Origin: Anaerolineales bacterium UBA6128 | GTDB lineage: Bacteria > Chloroflexota > Anaerolineae > UBA1429 | Direction of reading: 5' to 3' | DNA: 22,475 nucleotides | Assembly (NCBI GenBank): GCA_002423325.1 | Contig: DIVQ01000200.1 | Span: 1-22,475 of the forward strand | Shown: positions 14,294-20,438 of the stretch, piece by piece | Numbering within the stretch: the first letter of the stretch is position 1 | How the letters are laid out: each line of letters starts with the position of its first letter | The notes under the pieces: model-generated | What the model was told of the DNA's origin: nothing | Seen by the model: the letters and a program-made list of their open reading frames with translations, nothing else | The model's database searches: none | Position numbers and translations under genes: made by a program

Positions 14294-16531
14294 TCAGGCG
14301 CAGGCTTGATCGACAACCAGCCGGTCGACCACGATCTGGCGCTGTGCGCGCGACAGACTGGACCAGTAGACGCTGAATCCGGTAACGCGCACGATCAGGT
14401 CGGGATAGCGCTCCGGATGCTGGTGCGCATCCAGGATCTGGTCGGCGTTCAGGACGTTGACGTTAATCTCGGTGCCGCCCAGATCAAAATGCGTGCGGAT
14501 GAGCTCTTCAACCCTGTTGATGCCCTCCGAACCCGCGCAGGAGCCGGGGTCGATCTCGAGCTGCAGCGGAGCGGCATTGCCATAGCCGGGCTGTACGGCC
14601 GCGACCGCCGCGGCCAGAGCGCTGGGTGCGCCATCCTTGCGAAAGCCCGGGTCGGGGCAAGGGCCATGCGAGATGGGCGCACCTGCATGGCGGCCATTGG
14701 GCGTGGCGCCCACACCACGGCCCATGCCGATCGCGGCCACCCACGAAAAGAGCCCCGGGATCATCTGAAAGCCGTTGGGCGTGCGCTCAGCCTTGACCCG
14801 CTCGCCGAAGGTGTGGGCGACACGCTCGGCCCAGACATCGGCCAGTGAGCCGCCATAGCCGTAGCGGCGGATGCCTTGCATCATCAGGCGGGCGCGCTCA
14901 CCCTCCTCGCCGGCCCAGTCGGTTTTGAGATAGTGCGCCGCCTGCTGCCAGGTGAGCTGTTGCTCCTGCTCGATGCGTTGCTCGAGCGCTGCGAACGAGT
15001 CGGCCACGGTGGCCAACGCCGAGGCATCCGTGCACATGTTGTAATAGTCGACGCCGCCGTGTGAAGCGTCGAGGCCGCGCTCCACCGTCCCGTGGCAGAA
15101 CAGGTCCAGCACCAGCTCGGGCAGTACCTCGTGCATGTGCTCGAGCTGGAAATCGAGGCTGCGGCGGATGACGCTCAGGGCTGCGTCCAGGTGCTGCAGG
15201 AAACGCTGCCACAGCGCTTCAACGCTGGGCTCGGCGGCCGTGTCCGCGAACATGTCGTTCAGCGCCAGTTCCAGCAGCACGGCCAGGTTCAGCTTGACCA
15301 TGTCCATCAGCGAGTACTCGCGCCCGGGGATGCCGAACCAGTGGCAACCGCCATAGGCGCGCAGGCGCGCCAGCTCGGCCGGATAGCCGTTGCGCATGAA
15401 CCCTTCGGTCAGGCGGTCGGTGCTGACAAACTTGGGCGTGCCAGTGCGGTCCTCGAACAGGTACTCGATCCCACGATGCAGCAAGTTGGGGTCCACATCG
15501 CGGCCCACGCAGACCGCCAGATTGGCCGGCACGCCCAGCCGGTGCGCCGCCTCCATCGTCAGGTACGAGACCGGGTTGGTGGCATCGCGCCCCTCGGCGT
15601 CCACGCCGCCCAGCTGCCGGTAACCGGTGTCGCGCAGCAGCAGGCAGGCGATGTGAAAGATCGCCTCCTCGTCATCCAGGATGCCCGCCGCCACGTCACG
15701 CTGATAGTAGGGGTACAGCATGCGGTCAAAATGGCCCAGCGCGGCGCTGCCGTTGTACATATAGCCGAGCGTCTGCTCCCAGAGGATCCACTGGCAGGCC
15801 TCACGGAAAGTGCGCGGCGGGTGCTCCACCAGCCAGTCATTCATCTCGGCTATCTGCTCGAGGTTTTTGCGCAGCTCCGGACGCTGTTCATCACGCGCCA
15901 GGGCGCGCGCGTGCGCCGCGGTACGCGCGACCAGGTTCTGCGTGCCGGTCACAACGGCCTCCAGGCCGGCGTAGAAATCGTCGGCCTGCGGGTTGAGCGC
16001 GCGGTAGTGCCGCACCTTGTCGAGCAGCCCACCCCAGCCCAGCGCCAGCCCAATGCTGACATCCTGGCAAAAGTGGTGCGTGGCGCCGATGGCGCAACCG
16101 CCCAGGTGGTACTTTTCCTGTTCGGGTCTCAGATGGTCATAGTTGAACTCGGGCTTCCAGTGCACCGGACGATAGGCGCAGAAATCGACCATGTAGCCGC
16201 CCGCCAGCGAACTGTACGGATCGACATAGGTGGGGTGCGTCCGCAGCAAGCGCCCAAAGTTCTCGCCGCAGTCCCGGGGCCCGAACACGCTGCCCGAGGG
16301 ATGGTTGGGCTCGAGGTAAAAACCGCGCAGCCGCACGTCCACCCACACAAAGCCGTCGGGGTAAACGTGCCGCTCGACCTCGCGCTGGTCTTCCGGCGCC
16401 GGGATGCGCGCCCAGTCGTCGAAATCCATGGCGCCGTAGAGCGCCTGCTTTTCGCGGGTGTGCGCCAGCTTGGTACGGTGAAGAGCGGCCAGGCGCTCCT
16501 CGTAGGTCAGTTCCTTGACGGTCACTTGCAT
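14294..16531 (-). CDS. Glycyl radical enzyme (pyruvate formate-lyase family), unknown substrate
   Basis: 745 residues. The C-terminal glycyl-radical loop reads RVTGFSVYWSSL with radical Gly718, 27 residues from the end as expected. The active-site loop is YGGCHWFGIPGREY with Cys396 as the thiyl residue, followed by the typical NLAVLLELALND. In most eliminases and dehydratases Cys is followed by x-Glu (GCVE); here it is His-Trp, so the base is missing and the reaction cannot be inferred. Enzymes of this family are oxygen-sensitive and need a radical-SAM activase, which is not in the window. GGAG (16540-16543) lies eight bases before the ATG at 16531; earlier ATG 16549 and GTG 16555 have no site. 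It starts a run with the SelA-like enzyme. Confidence 0.85.
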   Translation of the reverse strand: MQVTVKELTYEERLAALHRTKLAHTREKQALYGAMDFDDWARIPAPEDQREVERHVYPDGFVWVDVRLRGFYLEPNHPSGSVFGPRDCGENFGRLLRTHPTYVDPYSSLAGGYMVDFCAYRPVHWKPEFNYDHLRPEQEKYHLGGCAIGATHHFCQDVSIGLALGWGGLLDKVRHYRALNPQADDFYAGLEAVVTGTQNLVARTAAHARALARDEQRPELRKNLEQIAEMNDWLVEHPPRTFREACQWILWEQTLGYMYNGSAALGHFDRMLYPYYQRDVAAGILDDEEAIFHIACLLLRDTGYRQLGGVDAEGRDATNPVSYLTMEAAHRLGVPANLAVCVGRDVDPNLLHRGIEYLFEDRTGTPKFVSTDRLTEGFMRNGYPAELARLRAYGGCHWFGIPGREYSLMDMVKLNLAVLLELALNDMFADTAAEPSVEALWQRFLQHLDAALSVIRRSLDFQLEHMHEVLPELVLDLFCHGTVERGLDASHGGVDYYNMCTDASALATVADSFAALEQRIEQEQQLTWQQAAHYLKTDWAGEEGERARLMMQGIRRYGYGGSLADVWAERVAHTFGERVKAERTPNGFQMIPGLFSWVAAIGMGRGVGATPNGRHAGAPISHGPCPDPGFRKDGAPSALAAAVAAVQPGYGNAAPLQLEIDPGSCAGSEGINRVEELIRTHFDLGGTEINVNVLNADQILDAHQHPERYPDLIVRVTGFSVYWSSLSRAQRQIVVDRLVVDQACA

Positions 16532-16561
16532 CGATTGTACTCCGAACATCAGCACCGTTGA

Positions 16562-16668
16562 TTGGCAAACCGCGATTACGAATGCTCCGCTCGTGGTAGT
16601 CGCGGAATGCCTTCCGCGCTACCGGCACAACAGGACGACTCCCACGGTTGGCAAACCGCGACTACGAG
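16562..16668. repeat. Direct repeat pair flanking a hairpin
   Basis: TTGGCAAACCGCGATTACGA (16562-16581) recurs with one change at 16648-16667. Between them GGTAG-T-CGCGGAA (16595-16607) pairs with TTCCGCGCTACC (16612-16623) except for one bulged T. CCGCGACTAC (16657-16666) is also the complement of GTAGTCGCGG (16597-16606), so alternative stems are possible. The element fills the 148-bp gap between the dihydrolipoyl dehydrogenase stop and the glycyl radical enzyme start. It could attenuate transcription or be a palindromic mobile element. Confidence 0.65.
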
Positions 16669-16679
16669 CCGACAGTCCC

Positions 16680-18080
16680 CTACGCCCTGGGCAGATGCAG
16701 CGCGCGCCCGCGCGCCGCCAGCGCCGCCTCAGCCACCGCCTCCCCCAGCGTCGGGTGCGGATGAATGGTGTGCTCGAACTCGTCCAGGGTGGCCTCCAGC
16801 GTCAGCCCCAGCGTCCCTTCCAGCACCAGGTCGCTGGCGTGCGGCCCCACCACGTGCATGCCGAGCACAGCGCCATGCTCCGCCTCGGCCACGAACTTGA
16901 CAAAGCCCTCGGTGTCGCCCATGGCCACGGCCTTGCCATTGTTCTGCAGCCCAAAGACGCCCACCTGCAGCTCGTAGCCCCTGGCGCGCGCCTCTTCCTC
17001 GGTCAGGCCCACGCTGGCCGCCTCGGGCGAAGTAAAGATGCACGACGGCACAGCGCGATAGTCGATATGCGCGGGATGCCCCAACGCATCCTCCACGGCC
17101 ACGATGCCCTGATGCGAGGCCACGTGCGCCAGCATGGGGCCGTCCACGGCCACGTCGCCGATGGCATACACGCCCGGCACGACCGTGCGCATGCGATCGT
17201 CGGTCTGGATACCCTTGCGCGTCGGGTTGAGACGCAACACGTCGAGCCCGATGTTCTCGATGTTGGGCGCACGCCCAATGGCCGACAACACCTTTTCGGC
17301 CTCCACCTTGTGCTCGCCATCGGCGGTCTGCATGCTGACGGTGTAGCTCTGCCCGCCAGCCGCCACAGCCGTGACGCGCGTGCCGGTGTAGACGTTGACA
17401 CCGCGCTGCCCCAGACTCCAGGCCAGCCCCTCGCCGATGGCCGCGTCCATCAGCGGCGCCAGGCGCGGCAGCATCTCGACGATGGTCACCTCGACGCCCA
17501 GGGCGCTGAACAGGCCTGCGAACTCCAGCCCGATGGCCCCGCCCCCAATAATGACCATGCTGGCCGGCAACTTGTCCAGCGCCAGCGCGCCACCCGAATC
17601 CAGGATGCCGGGATGGTCCAGTCCGGGGATGGGCACCTGCAGCGTGCGTGAGCCGGTCGCGATCAGGATGGTGGGCGCCACGACCGCCTCCTGGCCGTCG
17701 GCCAGGCGCACGGAGAGCGTGTCGGGCCGCACGAAAGTGGCCTCGCCCTCGATCACCTGCACGCCGGCCTTCTGCAGCAGCACCTTGACGCCGCGCACGT
17801 TCTGGTTGACCACCTGCGCCTTGCGCTTTTGCATCGCGGCCCAGTCGAACGTCACGTTATCGGCGTGCACACCGAAGGTCGCACCCCTCTTCGCCAGAGT
17901 GTAGACCTCGGCGCAGCGCAGCAGCGCCTTGGTGGGGATGCAACCCTCGTTCAGGCAGACCCCGCCCAGCCACTGCTTTTCGACAACCACGACCTTGGCG
18001 CCCAGTTGCGCCCCGCGCAGCGCCGCGACGTAGCCGCCCGGCCCCGCTCCGATGATGGCGATATCCGCACGAATAGGCAT
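16680..18080 (-). CDS. lpdA: Dihydrolipoyl dehydrogenase (E3)
   Basis: 466 residues, the family length. FAD-binding GAGPGGYVAA (11-20), the redox disulfide GGVCLNEGCIPTKALL (Cys42, Cys47), the NAD-binding IGGGAIGLEFAGLFSALG, the GDVAVDGPMLAHVA segment and the C-terminal HPHPTLGEAVAEA with catalytic His442 and Glu447 are all present. It reoxidises dihydrolipoamide of 2-oxoacid or acetoin dehydrogenase complexes or the glycine cleavage system, using NAD. No E1, E2 or lipoyl protein gene is in the window. GAGGAGA (18087-18093) lies six bases before the ATG at 18080; the frame opens earlier at 18101, but without a site. The gene follows the AcoX-like gene after 203 bp that contain a palindromic repeat. 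Confidence 0.95.
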   Translation of the reverse strand: MPIRADIAIIGAGPGGYVAALRGAQLGAKVVVVEKQWLGGVCLNEGCIPTKALLRCAEVYTLAKRGATFGVHADNVTFDWAAMQKRKAQVVNQNVRGVKVLLQKAGVQVIEGEATFVRPDTLSVRLADGQEAVVAPTILIATGSRTLQVPIPGLDHPGILDSGGALALDKLPASMVIIGGGAIGLEFAGLFSALGVEVTIVEMLPRLAPLMDAAIGEGLAWSLGQRGVNVYTGTRVTAVAAGGQSYTVSMQTADGEHKVEAEKVLSAIGRAPNIENIGLDVLRLNPTRKGIQTDDRMRTVVPGVYAIGDVAVDGPMLAHVASHQGIVAVEDALGHPAHIDYRAVPSCIFTSPEAASVGLTEEEARARGYELQVGVFGLQNNGKAVAMGDTEGFVKFVAEAEHGAVLGMHVVGPHASDLVLEGTLGLTLEATLDEFEHTIHPHPTLGEAVAEAALAARGRALHLPRA

Positions 18081-18165
18081 CCTGTCTCTCCTCAGACACA
18101 TCTCTGTGAAGCGTTGGTATGTTACTGTAGAAATTGGCCCGTCAGGTCAGTCGGAGAACGGCCCT

Positions 18166-18256
18166 ATCACGAATGACACGAAGGGAGCGAATGCCACGAA
18201 TAACAATCCATATCAGCGTTTTTCGTGTCATTTGTACCATTCGGGCCATTCGTGAT
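18166..18256. repeat. ATCACGAATG palindromic intergenic repeat, copy 1
   Basis: Outer arms ATCACGAATG (18166-18175) and CATTCGTGAT (18247-18256) are perfect complements, and inner arms ATGACACGAA (18173-18182) and TTCGTGTCAT (18222-18231) also pair. The 91-bp element is built from degenerate CACGAATG-like steps. A second copy with identical outer arms is at 20351-20424. It sits in the gap between the AcoX-like and dihydrolipoyl dehydrogenase genes. Confidence 0.75.
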
Positions 18257-18283
18257 CAGGCCTGTTGTCCCCCCTGCGACCGC

Positions 18284-19306
18284 TCACCGCTCAAAGAACC
18301 CCTGCGCCGCCAGCGCTCGCAGCGTGCGCGGCGCGTCCACCAACCAGGGGCCATCGGCGCGCAGCAGCAGCTCGCCGCTGTCGCCGGCGTAGAGCACACG
18401 CTCCCGCTCGCCGTCCAACGCCACCACCAGCGGACGCTCGGCGCCCAGCGGCACGCGCTCGCCGATCTCCAAAGTGTGCAGCGCCGCGATGCCGACCTCG
18501 CGCACCAGCCCCGGCCCCACCGCCACCCGCGCGCGCCGCTCCGCCGCGGCGTCCAGCGTCAACGCCACGCCCAGGGGCTCGTCGGGCGCGGTAGGCCGCA
18601 GCACGCCCGCGATGGCCGACAGCCCGATCGTGGCAGGGTCGGCGCGCGTTACCACCACCTGGCGCAGATCCCCCACCCGCCAGACGGCGCGCGAGCCCAC
18701 AAAAGCGCCCACCAGCGTCACCGCGTCCACCAGGGCGCGGTCGACGGGCGCGCCATTGATCCACAGTTCGAGCCATTTACTGCGCAGCGCGGCCTGCTCC
18801 AGCGGCACACGCCCGGTAGCCACAGCGCCTGCGGCCAGCCCGGCCACCGTGCCCTCCACAAAGCTGGGCAGTACGTTGTTGGTGCCGGTCGATACGGCGA
18901 GCAGCGGCACCTCGCCGGCGCCCTTGGAGACCGCACGCGCCGTGCCGTCTCCGCCCAGCACCACGATGCAACCGGCGCCGGCCGCGCGCAGCAGTTCGGC
19001 AGCACGCTCGGAATCGCTCGCCTGGTCGGTAACCGGCATCTCCAGCAGGCCGGCGCGCGGCACCACATCGCCCGAATAGCGCAGACCATCCAGCGTGCGC
19101 TCGCCCAGGCGCTGCACGTCGGGCATGATCAGCACGTCGGCCACGCCGGCCGCTGCCATGCCCACCAGCGCGCAGCGCATCAGGCCGATCTTGCTCTGGT
19201 TGTCAAAGGTCGTGGCGTGCGCCACCACCCGCCGAATGTCCTTGCCCGAGGCCGGGTTGGCGATGATACCGACGAGGGCGCGCGGCGTGAGGGTGTCGTT
19301 CGTCAT
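18284..19306 (-). CDS. ATP-NAD kinase / AcoX-family protein
   Basis: 340 residues. The N-terminus LVGIIANPASGKDIRR and the nucleotide-binding GGDGTARAV (118-126) mark the NAD-kinase/diacylglycerol-kinase-like fold; the wider match, including STGTNNVLPS and the long second domain, is to AcoX of acetoin-catabolism clusters, whose exact role is unknown. It may be an NAD-kinase-like phosphotransferase. The ATG at 19306 overlaps the stop codon of the ribokinase (ATGA), which indicates translational coupling; the frame extends upstream to 19489 only by running antisense-like through the kinase gene. Dihydrolipoyl dehydrogenase, another gene of acetoin clusters, follows, but the acetoin dehydrogenase subunits themselves are absent. 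Confidence 0.82.
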   Translation of the reverse strand: MTNDTLTPRALVGIIANPASGKDIRRVVAHATTFDNQSKIGLMRCALVGMAAAGVADVLIMPDVQRLGERTLDGLRYSGDVVPRAGLLEMPVTDQASDSERAAELLRAAGAGCIVVLGGDGTARAVSKGAGEVPLLAVSTGTNNVLPSFVEGTVAGLAAGAVATGRVPLEQAALRSKWLELWINGAPVDRALVDAVTLVGAFVGSRAVWRVGDLRQVVVTRADPATIGLSAIAGVLRPTAPDEPLGVALTLDAAAERRARVAVGPGLVREVGIAALHTLEIGERVPLGAERPLVVALDGERERVLYAGDSGELLLRADGPWLVDAPRTLRALAAQGFFER

Positions 19307-20262
19307 GCGCGCCGCCGTACGTACGGCGCCCCCTGGCCGTACAGGGCCCCCTGGGCATACAGGGCATGCACCTGCTCGCCCGAGGGCAGCGAGGTCTGTG
19401 CGCCCAGCACCATCGTAGCCAGCGCACCGGCGCAGTTGGCGTACTCTACGGCCTGGCGCAGGTCGTACCCGCGCAGCAGCGCCACGCAATAGCCGCCCAC
19501 AAAAGCATCGCCGGCGGCGGTGGTGTCGACCACCTGGACGCGCCGTGCTGGCACGTGCAGGTCGATCTGATCAGCAAGCAGCAGCGCGCCCTGCGCGCCG
19601 AGCGTCACGATCACCACCGGTAGCCCCCAGCCGCGCAGCAGTGCCCCCGCGCGCCGGGCGAACGTGACATCGGGGACAGGCAGTCCCGTCAGCGCCTCGG
19701 CCTCCGACTCGTTGACGATCAGCGTGTCGACGCCTCGCAGGTAGGCCGCGTCCACCGGCATGGCCGGCGCCGCGTTGAGCACTATGCGCACCCCCAGGCC
19801 GTGGGCCAGCGCGACGGCCGCCCGCACCACCGGCAGCGGCACTTCGAGCTGCAGTACCAGGCAGCGCGCCGCGGCAATCAGGTCGCGGGCGGCCTGCACA
19901 TCGTCAAGCGTCAGACGGCCATTGGCCCCCGGCGCCACCACGATCGAGTTCTCGCCGCGCGCGTCCAGGATGATCATCGCAATGCCGCTGGCGGCCTCGG
20001 CATCAATGCCGACGTGCGCCACGTCCACGCCCTGGGCGCGCAGGTTGTCGAGCATCAGCGGCCCAAAGCTGTCGGCGCCCACGCGGCCCACCATCGCCAC
20101 GCTGGCGCCCTGGCGCGCGGCCGCGGCGGCCTGGTTGGCGCCCTTGCCGCCCGGCACCGTCACGAATTGCTCGCCGCGCAGCGTCTCACCCGGGCGCGGC
20201 ATGCGCTCCGCGCGCACCACCAGGTCCATGTTGATGCTGCCCAGCACGACGATCTCGGCCAC
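19303..20262 (-). CDS. Ribokinase-type PfkB-family sugar kinase
   Basis: 319 residues from a GTG start. PfkB signatures are present: GSINMDLVVRAERMPRPGET near the N-terminus, GGKGANQAAAAARQG (38-52), NESEAEALTG in the middle and DTTAAGDAFVGGY with catalytic Asp252. The pattern is that of ribokinase (ribose to ribose-5-phosphate) though related sugar or nucleoside kinases share it. The GTG at 20262 has GGAGG (20269-20273) exactly six bases upstream. An in-frame ATG at 20292 lies inside the -10 box of the promoter, so it cannot be the start. The C-terminal tail ALYAQG-ALYGQG-APYV is an in-frame 18-nt tandem repeat. The stop overlaps the AcoX-like gene. Confidence 0.88.
   Translation of the reverse strand: MAEIVVLGSINMDLVVRAERMPRPGETLRGEQFVTVPGGKGANQAAAAARQGASVAMVGRVGADSFGPLMLDNLRAQGVDVAHVGIDAEAASGIAMIILDARGENSIVVAPGANGRLTLDDVQAARDLIAAARCLVLQLEVPLPVVRAAVALAHGLGVRIVLNAAPAMPVDAAYLRGVDTLIVNESEAEALTGLPVPDVTFARRAGALLRGWGLPVVIVTLGAQGALLLADQIDLHVPARRVQVVDTTAAGDAFVGGYCVALLRGYDLRQAVEYANCAGALATMVLGAQTSLPSGEQVHALYAQGALYGQGAPYVRRRA
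19321..19371. repeat. 18-nt tandem repeat at the 3' end of the ribokinase gene
   Basis: Units 19321-19338, 19339-19356 and partial 19357-19371 are imperfect copies of GTACAGGGCCCCCTGGGC. They encode the last part of the kinase as a six-residue repeat (ALYxQG). The copy number does not alter the reading frame or the overlap with the AcoX-like start. Confidence 0.6.
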
Positions 20263-20268
20263 GCGTGG

Positions 20269-20273
20269 CCTCC
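20269..20273 (-). promoter_or_regulatory. Ribosome binding site deciding the ribokinase GTG start
   Basis: GGAGG on the minus strand, six bases before GTG 20262. Confidence 0.7.
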
Positions 20274-20290
20274 GACGCAGAGATTGCTGC

Positions 20291-20320
20291 ATTCTAGCAC
20301 CCCGGGGGTGGTTTCGTCAA
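20291..20320 (-). promoter_or_regulatory. Sigma-70-type promoter for ribokinase/AcoX-like genes
   Basis: On the minus strand TTGACG (20315-20320), an 18-bp spacer and TAGAAT (20291-20296), five of six matches at each box. Transcription would begin near 20284, giving a leader of about 22 bases before the GTG start. Confidence 0.65.
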
Positions 20321-20350
20321 AGGCCCTCGGTTGGGGGGGGGTAGGGAACG

Positions 20351-20424
20351 ATCACGAATGGAACGAATGGTCATCTTTTGGTTGGTCCATTCGCGTCATT
20401 CGTCTTTTTCGTGTCATTCGTGAT
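20351..20424. repeat. ATCACGAATG palindromic intergenic repeat, copy 2
   Basis: Outer arms ATCACGAATG (20351-20360) and CATTCGTGAT (20415-20424) are identical to copy 1 at 18166-18256, and TTTTTCGTGTCATT is shared. The internal part differs and the element is 74 bp rather than 91. It lies in the gap after the polymerase gene, before the ribokinase promoter. Confidence 0.75.
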
Positions 20425-20438
20425 AAGGATTCGCACTC

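Noticed and set aside
12621..14309. Plus-strand open frame of 562 codons
   Set aside because: Antisense to the SelA-like enzyme and part of the regulator gene; same GC shadow composition.
16534..16539. TACAAT as the -10 box of the glycyl radical enzyme gene
   Set aside because: It lies between ribosome binding site and start codon, so a transcript from it would begin inside the gene.
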